From positions 62,001 to 126,000 of the forward strand of contig NZ_SBHN01000011.1 in NCBI RefSeq assembly GCF_006980715.1: a stretch of DNA of 64,000 nt, given 5' to 3'. This DNA is from Telmatospirillum sp. J64-1. GTDB lineage: Bacteria > Pseudomonadota > Alphaproteobacteria > Rhodospirillales > Magnetospirillaceae. The notes beneath the pieces were generated by a model that had not been told where the DNA came from, ran no database searches, and worked only from the letters and a program-made list of their open reading frames with translations. Of the stretch, positions 1-10,509 are shown one piece after another (position 1 is the first letter of the stretch; every line of letters begins with the position of its first letter). Position numbers and translations under genes: made by a program.

Positions 1-21
1 CCGCCCCCAGGTCCAGCGGAC

Positions 22-25
<4 letters not shown>
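1..25 (-). CDS. Start of an unidentified gene, cut by the window edge
   Basis: An ATG at 25-23 overlaps the TGA stop of the upstream ABC-F gene in an ATGA arrangement, the usual sign of translational coupling. Only eight codons (MSPLDLGA) lie inside the window, so the product cannot be identified. It would be the third gene of the minus-strand operon that starts with the DjlA-like protein. Confidence 0.45.
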
Positions 26-1844
<1,819 letters not shown>

Positions 1845-1845
<1 letters not shown>

Positions 1846-2609
1846 CAGCCGATCCCCCGCTGGCGGGCGATGCTGTCATAGGCGGCGTTGATGGCGGCCA
1901 TCTTGCGGGTGGCGACCTCGATGAATTCTTCAGGCATTCCTTGGGCGATCAGACTGTCAGGATGGTTTTCGCGGGTCAGTCGGCGCCACGCCGCCTTGAT
2001 CTCGTCATTCGACGCCTGGGGCGAAAGCCCGAGAACCGTATAGGGATCGGGTTCGCCGGTATGGGCGGCGCGGACGCGGGCGTAATCGTGGTCCTCCAGA
2101 CCGAAGATCCTGCCAACACGGTGCAGGAAGTCAAGCTGCGCGGGACGGGGCGGGCCGTCGGCCTTGGCGATTTCGAACAGCGCGTCCAGCAATTCCTCCA
2201 GAATGGCCGGATTGTCGCGGAACAGCATGGCCACCTGGCGGGCATAGATTTCATAGCCCGACGGGTCCTTCTTCGCCATGTCGAACAGCAGGCCGACATT
2301 GCGCATCTGTCCGGGCGGGATCCGGAAGATGCGCTTGAAGGTGTCGATCTCGGCCCGCGTGACCACGCCGTCGGCCTTGGCCATCTTGGCCGAGAGGGCG
2401 ACGACGGCGGTGGTGAAGGCGGTCTGGCGCGCCGTCTCCTTCGCCTGGCCCAGCTTGTTGGTCAGGGCCTGGAGAAAGGGCGGCAACTCGCCATCGGCCC
2501 CGCGCTTCTTGTCGTAGACATGACCGGCGGTGGCGCCTAGCAGCGCGCCGATCGGCCCGCCCACCAGCAACCCGCCAAATCCGCCGACAACCTTACCCCA
2601 GATACTCAT
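1845..2609 (-). CDS. DjlA-like co-chaperone (TerB-like plus J domain)
   Basis: A 254-residue protein. The N-terminus is Gly-rich and hydrophobic (about 8-30) and resembles the membrane anchor of DjlA. The middle (about 55-160) is all-helical and TerB-like. The C-terminus is a J domain (about 190-254) with the diagnostic HPD at 216-218, which stimulates DnaK ATP hydrolysis. I chose the ATG at 2609 because GGAGG lies five bases upstream; the GTG two codons earlier overlaps that ribosome-binding site. The gene leads the minus-strand operon with the ABC-F ATPase. The specific client is unknown. Confidence 0.88.
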
Positions 2610-2674
2610 GGCCACCTCCGATTCCTGACCTTGCGTACAATGTAGGACCGAAAGGGTTCAAGCGAGTGTGGAAG

Positions 2675-3271
2675 TTAGGAATTGGCGAGCAGCTGTTGCC
2701 ACAGATTGTCCAGCGAGGCGAGAAGATGGTCGGCGACGAGGCTGGCATTGTTGGGAACATGGCGGTTCAGTCTGGGGCGGCGCAGGTCGAGAAGGCCGAA
2801 TTCCGCGCCCGGCATCTCGTTATGGAAATGGGACCGCAGCAGGTGGACGCCTGTTCCGGCGATATGCGGGCTCAATTCCGGCGTGGCGATATTCCAGAGC
2901 GCGACGACGTTGAGGACGCCCTTTTCGAGGAAGGCCAGTTCCGGCTCCAGCCTGACCGTGATGTCCCCGCGCGTGACACTTCCTTTCGGCGGCTCGACAA
3001 GCTCCAGCTTCCGCTTGCCAACCCAATGGGCCAGGGCGCGGATGCCGGCCAGGTTATGCTCCACTTCGGCGGGATTGCTGCAATTCTCGCGGACCTGCCG
3101 TTCCGCCTCCTCGACCGTAACCTCGCGGGTGGCGATGGACGGTGTCAGGCGGCGAAGTTCCCGGTAGAAGTTGTAGCCTCCCGGATGCAGGTATTGCTCC
3201 AGCTCCTGCACCTGTTCGTTCAGGGGAAGGCTGCTGATCTTGAGGAATCGGGTAAGGCCGAGCTTCGGCAA
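2675..3271 (-). CDS. Uncharacterised 198-residue protein
   Basis: I do not recognise the family. The protein is soluble by eye, with no signal peptide or membrane segment. It is rich in Leu/Glu, with a central segment of alternating hydrophobics (about 95-150, including WNIATPELSPHIAGTGVHLL) followed by an Arg/Asn/His stretch (RRPRLNRHVPNN). Codon use matches the backbone, which supports a real gene. It lies between the GNAT gene and the DjlA-like operon on the same strand, separated by intergenic spaces, and is probably monocistronic. Confidence 0.6.
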   Translation of the reverse strand: MPKLGLTRFLKISSLPLNEQVQELEQYLHPGGYNFYRELRRLTPSIATREVTVEEAERQVRENCSNPAEVEHNLAGIRALAHWVGKRKLELVEPPKGSVTRGDITVRLEPELAFLEKGVLNVVALWNIATPELSPHIAGTGVHLLRSHFHNEMPGAEFGLLDLRRPRLNRHVPNNASLVADHLLASLDNLWQQLLANS

Positions 3272-3308
3272 GGTTCACCTTATGCATGCTATCGCGATGG
3301 AACAGGCG

Positions 3309-3446
3309 TCAAGCACCGAAGAAGCGCAAGAGGCAGGCCATCCAGCGGCACCAGGACTGCGCCCGTATGTCCCGCGCCAAGCTCAGGTAATAGTCGATCT
3401 CTATGTTATCGTACTGACGCCGCAAAGGTCCTTCAGACGGCGTCAT
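3309..3446 (-). CDS. Possible 45-residue basic small protein
   Basis: A short frame starts at an ATG inside the last codons of the GNAT gene (14-base overlap) and ends at 3309. The product begins MTPSEGPLRRQYDNIEIDYY and continues with an amphipathic, Arg/Trp-rich helix ending in LLRFFGA. This pattern, an acidic-aromatic head followed by a basic helix, is seen in small alphaproteobacterial proteins of unknown function. Translational coupling to the GNAT gene is likely if it is real. No ribosome-binding site is obvious, so the call rests on composition and overlap only. Confidence 0.4.
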   Translation of the reverse strand: MTPSEGPLRRQYDNIEIDYYLSLARDIRAQSWCRWMACLLRFFGA

Positions 3447-3933
3447 GGCGGTGCAAGTCCAGGACCAGCCTCTGTACCGGGGCCGGTACGCCCCAGCGGC
3501 TGTCATGCTGTGTCTCCACCTGCCGGAAGCCGGCTGCATCATAGAGGTGGCGCGCCGCCAGCAAGCCGTCAATGGTCCACAGGAAGAGGCTCTCATAGCC
3601 GACTTGGCGGGCGAAGCTTAAGGATTCGCCAAGCAGCTTGCGGCCCAGCCCCGCGCCCTGAGCCGACGGATCGACCATGAACCAGCGCAATTGTCCTCTG
3701 TTTTCGCCGGCATCGGCAAGAGCGATGCAGCCGATGGTTTCTTCCTGTCGGGCGGCTACCCAAAACCCATCCCGTTGGGGCCTGAAGGCGACCAGGAAGG
3801 CGGATAATTCCGTGGCGACTTCGGCCTCGAAGCTCAGTCCGAACCCCCATGCTTTGGCATAGTAGGTGCCAAGCATCCCGGTTATGGCGCCAATGTCGCC
3901 CGGCTGATATCCGCGGATCGTTGCTTCTTTCAT
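3433..3933 (-). CDS. GNAT family N-acetyltransferase
   Basis: A 166-residue single-domain acetyltransferase. The acetyl-CoA pyrophosphate-binding motif A is clear: LRWFMVDPSAQGAGLGRKLL (about 90-109, Q/R-x-x-G-x-G/A), followed by a beta strand ESLFLWT and the motif B helix with ARHLYDAAGFR, where the Tyr is the usual general acid. I chose the ATG at 3933 because longer upstream extensions read into the divergent LysR gene. The acceptor substrate cannot be told. The divergent LysR regulator beside it is a likely controller. Confidence 0.85.
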   Translation of the reverse strand: MKEATIRGYQPGDIGAITGMLGTYYAKAWGFGLSFEAEVATELSAFLVAFRPQRDGFWVAARQEETIGCIALADAGENRGQLRWFMVDPSAQGAGLGRKLLGESLSFARQVGYESLFLWTIDGLLAARHLYDAAGFRQVETQHDSRWGVPAPVQRLVLDLHRHDAV

Positions 3934-4020
3934 GACTTTTCCTTCCAATGAAGGCTCTTTACTTGCGTGATTATCTGTCCTGTCATGACCATTGAAAATG
4001 CAGAATGGCGCAGGGGTAAA

Positions 4021-4935
4021 ATGCAAATTCGCAGGAATAAGCCGGGATTGGGGGATTGGGACGATCTTCGGTTCTTCCTGGCCGTTGCCAGGGCCGGGCG
4101 CTACACCCATGCCGCAGTCCATATGAAGACCGACGCCACGACGATTGGCCGGCGGGTGCAGGGGTTGGAGCAGCGCCTTGGCGTCAAACTGTTCGACCGG
4201 ATCGCCGGTGGCATGCGCCTGACGCCGGCCGGGCAGGATCTGCTGGTCCAAGCAGAACAGATGGAACAGGTGGCGCTGTCCATTGAGCGCCAATTGGCGG
4301 GGAGTGACCAGGAAATGTCCGGACGGGTGCGCGTTGCCGCCCCCGGCGGGTTGTCGGCCTTCTGGTTGACCCGCCATCTGGTCGCTTTCCAGGCTCAGTA
4401 TCCGGCTATCCAGATCGAGACCCTGATCGGTACCACCCCGCCCAACCTGGCAGCGCGCGAGGCCGATATATCGGTCCAGGTGATCCGTCCGCAGGATCCG
4501 CGGGCGGTGGCGCGCAAGGCGGGCCTGTTACGCTGTGATCTGTTCGCGGCAGAAAGCTATGTCACCTCATGCGGATTGCCAGCAAGCCTGAACGAATTGC
4601 CGCAGCATCGTGTCGTCGATCATGTGGGATATCTCGGCCAACGCGATTTCGCCCCTTGGCAGCAAATCGTGGCGCGCCTCCCGCAGGTATCCTTCGTTTC
4701 CAATTCCTCGCGCACTTTTCTTGAAGCCATCCGTAGCGGCGCAGGTATGGGCCTTTTGCCCCGCTACTATCAGCGCTTCTATCCCGATCTGGTGCGGGTG
4801 CCGGTGGATGTGCCTTGTGTCGTGACTATCTGGCTGGTGTCGCATCGCGAGACGAACGGCAATGCACGTATCCAGGCGCTGTTGCGTTATCTTTGGGCTC
4901 GATTCGAGGAGGACCGGCAGGAATGGTTTTCATGA
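4021..4935 (+). CDS. LysR family transcriptional regulator
   Basis: A 304-residue regulator with an N-terminal winged helix-turn-helix (about 10-70: DWDDLRFFLAVARAGRYTHA, then TTIGRRVQGLEQRLGVKLFD) and a C-terminal LysR substrate-binding domain. The start at 4021 is preceded by AGGGG at short spacing; an upstream ATG at 3985 or GTG at 3967 is possible. The gene is divergent from the GNAT gene with under 100 bases between, the classic LysR arrangement. It overlaps the next gene by ATGA, so the prolyl-tRNA editing gene is translationally coupled. The effector is unknown. Confidence 0.88.
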   Translation: MQIRRNKPGLGDWDDLRFFLAVARAGRYTHAAVHMKTDATTIGRRVQGLEQRLGVKLFDRIAGGMRLTPAGQDLLVQAEQMEQVALSIERQLAGSDQEMSGRVRVAAPGGLSAFWLTRHLVAFQAQYPAIQIETLIGTTPPNLAAREADISVQVIRPQDPRAVARKAGLLRCDLFAAESYVTSCGLPASLNELPQHRVVDHVGYLGQRDFAPWQQIVARLPQVSFVSNSSRTFLEAIRSGAGMGLLPRYYQRFYPDLVRVPVDVPCVVTIWLVSHRETNGNARIQALLRYLWARFEEDRQEWFS

Positions 4936-5432
4936 GCGAGCGTAAGATGGCGACGGAAGAGGACCTGATGGCCTTCCTGGCCGAACTGGGAATCGAAACC
5001 ACCACCACCAACCATCCCCCGGCCTTCACGGTGGAACAGGGCAATGCGGTCTGGGGCGACATCCCGGGCGTGCATTGCAAGAACCTGTTCCTGAAGGACG
5101 CCAAGGGCAAGCTGTGGCTGGTGGTCGCGCCGGGCGAGCGCCGCATCGACCTGAAAGCCCTGCCCAAGCAGATCGGTTCGGCCCGGCTGTCCTTCGGTTC
5201 GGCGGATCTGCTGCGCGAGGTGCTGGGGGTGGAGCCGGGATCGGTCACGCCCTTCGCCTTGATCAACGACAGGGAAGGCCGCGTCAGCGTCGTGCTCGAC
5301 GGCTGGATGATGCGCCAGGACCTGCTGAACTACCACCCCTTGCGCAACGACGCGACCACCACCATCGCGGCCGAGGATTTCCGCAAATTCCTGCGCGCCA
5401 CCGGCCATGTCCCGGAAATCGTCGAGTTGTAA
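4932..5432 (+). CDS. Prolyl-tRNA deacylase, ProX/PrdX (YbaK-like editing domain)
   Basis: A 166-residue stand-alone editing domain of the YbaK/ProX superfamily, which hydrolyses mischarged tRNA(Pro), typically Ala-tRNA(Pro). Family features are the HPPAFTVEQ segment near residue 30, CKNLFLKDAKGKLWLVV (about 52-68), the invariant Lys of KNLF, and GSVTPFALINDREGRVSVVLD (about 103-123). Length and order match PrdX-type proteins. The ATG at 4932 overlaps the LysR stop in ATGA; an ATG three codons upstream (4923) is an alternative. Confidence 0.85.
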   Translation: MSERKMATEEDLMAFLAELGIETTTTNHPPAFTVEQGNAVWGDIPGVHCKNLFLKDAKGKLWLVVAPGERRIDLKALPKQIGSARLSFGSADLLREVLGVEPGSVTPFALINDREGRVSVVLDGWMMRQDLLNYHPLRNDATTTIAAEDFRKFLRATGHVPEIVEL

Positions 5433-5587
5433 GGCGAATTATTTACTCTCCCGCTCGGTTAACCCTATTTCGTGTCAGGTTGAACGCAGGCCGCGCGATC
5501 ATTATGGTCCGCCTCCGTGTTGGAAGGTCCGCCCGGCAGGTGCGGTCCATAGCCCTACTTGAAAAGTGGGATTTACCGGAGGGTTCG

Positions 5588-5803
5588 ATGCGTTTTCTGC
5601 CTTATATCTTCGTCGTCGCGATGGTCGTGCCCCTCGGCATCTGGGTCGTCATCAACAATTTCGTGGTCAAGGGGACTTCGACCAGCTTCGGCGCCTTCGA
5701 CTGGTATATGATCGGCCCGGGCGCCGTTTTCATGGTGGTGGCCCTGAGCCTGCTGGCCCGTTGGATGGACAAGATGATCCAGCGCACCGGCGGCGGGAAA
5801 TAA
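5588..5803 (+). CDS. Small two-helix membrane protein
   Basis: A 71-residue product with two predicted transmembrane helices: residues 4-22 (LPYIFVVAMVVPLGIWVVI) and about 44-60 (GPGAVFMVVALSLLARW), joined by a loop ending in FDWYMIGP, and with a basic C-terminus. GGAGG lies seven bases upstream of the ATG. It stands alone between the prolyl-tRNA editing gene and guaA on the same strand. I do not recognise a named family. Confidence 0.7.
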   Translation: MRFLPYIFVVAMVVPLGIWVVINNFVVKGTSTSFGAFDWYMIGPGAVFMVVALSLLARWMDKMIQRTGGGK

Positions 5804-5888
5804 CTCGGACGAGTCTTTCTCCGGCAAGGGCTTGTGGATACGGCGGGGCTTCGGCTAAAGTCCCGCCGCTTTCGTTGGAGGGGTATCG

Positions 5889-7442
5889 ATGACCGACCGG
5901 ATTCTCATTATCGATTTCGGGTCCCAGGTGACCCAGCTCATCGCGCGCCGTGTGCGCGAAAGCGGCGTCTATTCCGAAATCCATCCCTTCAACAAGGTGA
6001 CGGCGGAAAGCCTGGAAGCCTATGACCCCAAGGCCATCATCCTGTCGGGCGGCCCGGCCTCGGTGACCGGCGAGGATACGCCGCGCGCGCCGATGAAGGT
6101 GTTCGAGATGGGTGTGCCGGTGCTGGGCATCTGCTACGGCCAGCAGACCATGGTGGCGCAGCTTGGCGGCAAGGTGGAGCAGGGCGACCATCGCGAATTC
6201 GGCCGCGCCTGGGTCGATGTGGAGGACGATTGCGAACTCTTCCACGGCGTCTGGGAAAAGGGCGGGCGCGAGCAGGTGTGGATGAGCCACGGCGACCGCG
6301 TGATCTCGCTGCCCGAGGGCTTCCGTGTCGTCGGCAAGTCCGAAGGCGCGCCCTTCGCCGCCATCGCCAATGACGAGAAGCGTTTCTATGCCGTGCAGTT
6401 CCACCCCGAAGTGGTGCACACTCCGCACGGCGCCCAGCTTATTTCCAATTTCACCCATCGCGTCGCCGGCTGCGCGGGCGACTGGACCATGGCCGCCTTC
6501 CGCGGCCAGGCCATCGACGCCGTGCGCAAGCAGGTGGGCTCGGGCCGGGTGATCTGCGGCCTGTCGGGCGGGGTGGATTCCTCGGTCGTCGCCGCACTTC
6601 TGCATGAAGCCATCGGCGACCAGCTGACCTGCGTCTTCGTCGATACCGGCCTGCTGCGTGCGGGCGAGGCAGAGCAGGTGGTCCGCGTCTTCCGCGACCG
6701 CTTCAACATCAACCTCGTCCACAAGGATGCCTCGGACCTGTTCCTGGGCAAGCTGGCCGGCAAGACCGACCCCGAGGAAAAGCGCAAGATCATCGGCGCC
6801 ACCTTCATCGACGTCTTCGACGAAGAAGCCAAGCGCGTCGGCGGCGCCGATTTCCTGGCCCAGGGCACGCTCTATCCCGACGTGATCGAATCGGTCAGCT
6901 TCATCGGCGGCCCCTCGGTGACGATCAAGAGCCACCACAATGTCGGCGGCCTACCTGAACGCATGAACATGAAGCTGGTCGAGCCCCTGCGCGAACTCTT
7001 CAAGGACGAAGTCCGCGAACTGGGCCGCGAACTGGGCCTGCCCGAGGAAATGGTCGGCCGCCATCCCTTCCCCGGACCGGGCCTGGCGATCCGCATCCCC
7101 GGCCAGGAAATCACCCGCGAACGCCTGGAAATCCTGAAGAAGGCCGATACGATCTATCTCGAGGAAATCCGCAATGCCGGCCTCTACGACAGCATCTGGC
7201 AGGCCTTCTGCGTGCTGCTGCCGGTCCGCACCGTCGGCGTGATGGGCGATTCCCGCTCCTACGACTACGCCTGCGCCCTGCGCGCCGTGACCTCGACCGA
7301 CGGCATGACGGCGGATTTCTACCCCTTCGACATGTCCTTCCTGTCGCGCGTCAGCAACCGCATCATCAACGAGGTCAAGGGCATCAACCGCGTCACCTAC
7401 GACATCACCAGCAAGCCGCCGGGCACGATCGAGTGGGAGTGA
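5889..7442 (+). CDS. guaA: GMP synthase (glutamine-hydrolysing)
   Basis: A 517-residue enzyme converting XMP, glutamine and ATP to GMP in purine biosynthesis. The N-terminal class I glutamine amidotransferase has its nucleophile Cys at about residue 82 (GICYGQQ) and the HPE of the catalytic triad in QFHPEVVHT. The ATP pyrophosphatase domain has the PP-loop [12 protein letters not shown], and the C-terminal dimerisation domain ends in the typical KPPGTIEWE. Length is normal. A strong terminator follows, and the accessory island begins right after. The 3' end of guaA is a known integration site for some genomic islands. Confidence 0.98.
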   Translation: MTDRILIIDFGSQVTQLIARRVRESGVYSEIHPFNKVTAESLEAYDPKAIILSGGPASVTGEDTPRAPMKVFEMGVPVLGICYGQQTMVAQLGGKVEQGDHREFGRAWVDVEDDCELFHGVWEKGGREQVWMSHGDRVISLPEGFRVVGKSEGAPFAAIANDEKRFYAVQFHPEVVHTPHGAQLISNFTHRVAGCAGDWTMAAFRGQAIDAVRKQVGSGRVICGLSGGVDSSVVAALLHEAIGDQLTCVFVDTGLLRAGEAEQVVRVFRDRFNINLVHKDASDLFLGKLAGKTDPEEKRKIIGATFIDVFDEEAKRVGGADFLAQGTLYPDVIESVSFIGGPSVTIKSHHNVGGLPERMNMKLVEPLRELFKDEVRELGRELGLPEEMVGRHPFPGPGLAIRIPGQEITRERLEILKKADTIYLEEIRNAGLYDSIWQAFCVLLPVRTVGVMGDSRSYDYACALRAVTSTDGMTADFYPFDMSFLSRVSNRIINEVKGINRVTYDITSKPPGTIEWE

Positions 7443-7467
7443 TTTTTCAAGTGTTTGCTTGAGTTCT

Positions 7468-7491
7468 AGAGGCCCCTTCGGGGGCCTTTTT
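7468..7491 (+). terminator. Rho-independent terminator of guaA
   Basis: GGCCCC and GGGGCC (7471-7476 and 7481-7486) form a stem around a TTCG loop, followed directly by a run of five T. It lies 29 bases after the guaA stop. Confidence 0.9.
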
Positions 7492-7662
7492 GCTGTCCGG
7501 GGCGATCCGTACCATCCTTGGTTTTGCGTGACTTTGTGAGCGGTTGCTTCCGTCGGCGGGGGCGAGGGAGCGCCTTAACCGCAGGAGTTCACAGGCAGGC
7601 CGTTGCGCGACATGAACACCTTGGTGCCAATTTGGTAAAGCGCCATAAACGGGCTGTACAAC

Positions 7663-9744
7663 TTAATTAAAAGCCTCGTGCGCCGCACTCAGCTGTAACG
7701 GCATGGCTAATCTTTGTTCTGAAACGAGACAATGGATACTCTCCTCCTCATCAACCCATGCGTAAACCCCCAGCACCCATAGAAGGCGCTCGACGTGCTG
7801 GCTAAGTCGCACAAGGAACGCCATGTTTAGGCCATCAGCTTCGTTTTCGTGAATGGCCGCAAGGTCAGAGCCGAACAGTTCTATCCACTTATCCAAGCCC
7901 CTTGATTGGAGGCGTGCAGGCAAATCCTTGCCATTGAATGCTTCGCCATCAGGGAGCCCAGTCCTGTGGCCGAGCCAATCAGCAGCGTGCGTGAGTATGG
8001 TGGATACGCACTCGGACGCTCGACGCGTTACATTGGTGATGTCTCCAGTACGCCTACTGCTCTCAAGCTCTTTGGAGACCTCTAGTTCAGCGAACTCCAG
8101 AGCCTCGATGACGAGATCTGCATAGAAACCACCAAGGTGCGGTGCGACGAATGCGCTCTCTCGCGCGCTAAACCACCCACAGGGAGCGGTGGCGACAAGT
8201 GGATGAAGTTGCGCCGTAAGGGGGTCAGGCCTGAAGGTCGCGATAGCGTTCCTAGACAGAAGCGTCCAATACGCGACAGTTGCCAGCATCTTTACGAGGA
8301 CATTGAGCGCTCCGGCTCTGGTTTCAGCGTCATCTGCGAACCATGAGTGTGCGAGTGAGGCGCTGATGACGATGTGCGTTTTCTGGACACCTTCACGCAC
8401 TACGTTCACCGGCTTAGCTACACCAATGCCATAGCCAAGCGCGTCCGTCGTGGCGGAGGGGAGGTTTGCATCACCCCTGTCTAGCTCCATCAGCGCTTTT
8501 TTGTAGTCGGCTGCGATTGTTAAACCATCCAAGTCGTGCAGCGGCAGATGCCGTGCTAGCTCCCCGACGACGGATTGCACCACACTGCTGACCTCTTTGA
8601 CGTGCTCATCATCGCCATAGTCAGCAAGATGCAGCGAGTAGGAAAAGTTCTTCCAGTCAAGAGCGCATGTCGCTGACTGCGAAACTGAAGGAGTTCGGCT
8701 GGAGCCACCCAATTCCGCACTTTTTACCGCGTCCTCGACCGCAGCTTGGATTGTGGCAGCCGGGCCGGTGCCAATCAGCCTCGTAAGCGTATCATCCTCA
8801 AGCGGGCGCGAACTGATGAAAAAGACCCGACATGCGGCAGCTGCATGCTCATTAAAGAGCTTAACATTGATGGCTTCGCAGCCGTCTCTTGTGCCTACAA
8901 GAACGAGGTTGCTGGAGATTGGCATCGCGACGGCGCGAACACTTTCCCCGTTAGTAAACAAGAGGGGCACTAAGCGTTCGCTTTCTTCGGTCGCGAGCAC
9001 GACCGCATCAGGGAGGATGAGGTCGCAACCACTTTCAATGGCCCAACTGAAACCAGAGAGAGTTGCTATCCATCCGTTAGCCTCCGGCGATGTCGCGAGG
9101 ATGCGGTTATGGGCGTTTCGAACCGTCTTAGCCAATCCTTCAAGAAGCATTGGGAAGAGCGGAGATAGAGTTGTTACCGCGTTGCGGATTAACTCATCCC
9201 TGTTCTCACGCGTGAGCACCGACAGCACTCTTTCCGTGAACGGAGGCGGTGCACCAGTTGGTGCAAATTCCAATGCTGCCTCGCGAATGACCTCCGCAAC
9301 AGTCTGCGACAGCTCAGCATTATGGAGGCCAAACGCGTTTGCTAGTCGGGACGTGTCGGAGAATAATGTCTGGATTTCATCGGTGAGCTCCGTGAGGGCT
9401 TCGAGCATCACGCGACGAATGTGGTCCGTCCGCATTGCAAGGTGCACGACACACCGGGCAGCCACTCCAGGAGAAACAACTTCCCCAGGTTGCCTTGCCC
9501 GCATATCGTTTACCACTGCACTGAGATCACCTTCGAGTGCGGTGATTTCATCATCTAAAGTTGGCAGGCCATCAAGCGACTTCTCAGAGTAAAACCAGTC
9601 TCCGACGCCTACGTCTCGGATACCTACCAACTTCGGAGGGGTGTGGGGGCGATGAAGCCAAGTGCGCTCGGCTTTCTCCGCGGGGTCGTGCAGGAACCCG
9701 CGTTGTAACAAGCGCGGAACGTAGTGCTGCCGCTTGCCTGCCAT
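7663..9744 (-). CDS. Large DUF4238-like protein of unknown function
   Basis: A 693-residue protein. The N-terminus (GKRQHYVPRLLQRGF, residues 3-17) matches the HYVP-type opening of DUF4238 proteins. The next 300 residues continue in that style: a short W/F-x-x-K segment, helices around RTDHIRRVML, and a later strand region LVGTRDGCEAINV. The C-terminal half, from about residue 350, is helical and not recognised. No signal peptide or clear membrane segment is visible. GC content is visibly below that of guaA and codon use is less biased, indicating transfer. AGAGG precedes the ATG at 9744. It sits in an island between recombinase remnants. A defence or mobile-element role is only inference from context. 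Confidence 0.75.
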   Translation of the reverse strand: MAGKRQHYVPRLLQRGFLHDPAEKAERTWLHRPHTPPKLVGIRDVGVGDWFYSEKSLDGLPTLDDEITALEGDLSAVVNDMRARQPGEVVSPGVAARCVVHLAMRTDHIRRVMLEALTELTDEIQTLFSDTSRLANAFGLHNAELSQTVAEVIREAALEFAPTGAPPPFTERVLSVLTRENRDELIRNAVTTLSPLFPMLLEGLAKTVRNAHNRILATSPEANGWIATLSGFSWAIESGCDLILPDAVVLATEESERLVPLLFTNGESVRAVAMPISSNLVLVGTRDGCEAINVKLFNEHAAAACRVFFISSRPLEDDTLTRLIGTGPAATIQAAVEDAVKSAELGGSSRTPSVSQSATCALDWKNFSYSLHLADYGDDEHVKEVSSVVQSVVGELARHLPLHDLDGLTIAADYKKALMELDRGDANLPSATTDALGYGIGVAKPVNVVREGVQKTHIVISASLAHSWFADDAETRAGALNVLVKMLATVAYWTLLSRNAIATFRPDPLTAQLHPLVATAPCGWFSARESAFVAPHLGGFYADLVIEALEFAELEVSKELESSRRTGDITNVTRRASECVSTILTHAADWLGHRTGLPDGEAFNGKDLPARLQSRGLDKWIELFGSDLAAIHENEADGLNMAFLVRLSQHVERLLWVLGVYAWVDEEESIHCLVSEQRLAMPLQLSAAHEAFN

Positions 9745-9824
9745 GTGCCTCTCTCTTACTCAACCACAACCCCACTTTACAGACTAGCAGCTAACGCAAA
9801 GAACACGGTGAAAAACTGGTAGGT

Positions 9825-9944
9825 ATGCGCAACTGGAGCAGCCGATGCAGCCTCGGTGACACCCGTAAGGCTGTGCGGTATGTCGCCTACTATCGGGTCT
9901 CCACGGACAGGCAAGGCCGCTCTGGTCCTGGCCTATATGTTTAG
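9825..9944 (+). pseudogene. Serine recombinase N-terminal remnant
   Basis: A 39-codon frame contains YVAYYRVSTDRQGRSGPGL (residues 19-37), the catalytic N-terminus of serine recombinases: YxRVS with the catalytic Ser, then the D-RQ-x-R-SG-GL box. It then hits TAG, and nothing downstream continues the domain in any frame. This is the decayed start of a resolvase/invertase-type recombinase. It lies 80 bases from the divergent DUF4238-like gene. Confidence 0.75.
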
Positions 9945-10044
9945 GCCCTGCATTGATGGTCCATGCTTATCCATGGACGTGAACCAATGCGCCTTGCGCT
10001 GAACGGCGAGGACGGCACTGTGCCGTGGTGATCGAAGCATAATC

Positions 10045-10088
10045 GCGCCCCTGTCGGAGCCGCTCAAGCGACGGCGGGGCGCTTCTTC
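10045..10088 (+). terminator. Possible hairpin terminator
   Basis: GCGCCCC (10045-10051) pairs with GGGGCGC (10076-10082), and TTCTTCT follows. The loop is long, though GTCG and CGAC inside it may pair. It lies just after the 3' end of the TetR remnant on the opposite strand and may have served a gene lost from the plus strand. Confidence 0.35.
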
Positions 10089-10095
10089 TAGGATT

Positions 10096-10509
10096 TCAGG
10101 ATGACGTTCCAGAGGGTGTGGAACGGCCTGTCGGCCAGGTGGAAAGCGCTTGTTCGGCCACAGCCTCCAGCTTTTCGCGGGTAAATCCGGCCTTGGCCTG
10201 CACCGCCATGCCGTGAGCGACGGCCATCACGAATGCCGCCAGGGCATCTGGTTTGGCCGACTGTGGCAAGTCGCCCTCCGTCTTTGCCCGTTCGAAGCGT
10301 TCGCGAAGCTGCGCCTCGCCAGCCGCGCGGAGATCGATCAATGCTTGCCGCACAGTTTCGGCTTCGTCCGATCCCGCCAGGGCGCCGTTGATATTGAGGC
10401 ACCCTCTGTGATCGGGATATCGGATGTTGAGGTCGGCTGTACTGTACAGGATGTGGGCCGCAACCTCCCGCGCTGTCGGGAGCTGAAGCGCCACTGGAAT
10501 GAAACTCAC
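10096..10509 (-). pseudogene. TetR-family regulator lacking its DNA-binding domain
   Basis: The 137-codon frame matches the C-terminal ligand-binding half of a TetR regulator: the GCLNINGALAGSDEAETVRQ region, then a helix with LRERFERAKTEGDLP and FVMAVAHGMAVQAKAG, ending near AEQALSTWP. The N-terminal helix-turn-helix is absent. Upstream on this strand is only AT-rich DNA without a matching frame. It therefore looks like a 5'-truncated gene left by a deletion. Confidence 0.75.

Noticed and set aside
7590-7660. Minus-strand frame MALYQIGTKVFMSRNGLPVN after the DUF4238-like gene
   Set aside because: It has only 23 codons, no ribosome-binding site and no family match, so I could not support it as a gene or integrase fragment.
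9959-9978. Inverted repeat GTCCATG-N6-CATGGAC as an operator
   Set aside because: A 7-base arm occurs easily by chance and no intact regulator or promoter is beside it.
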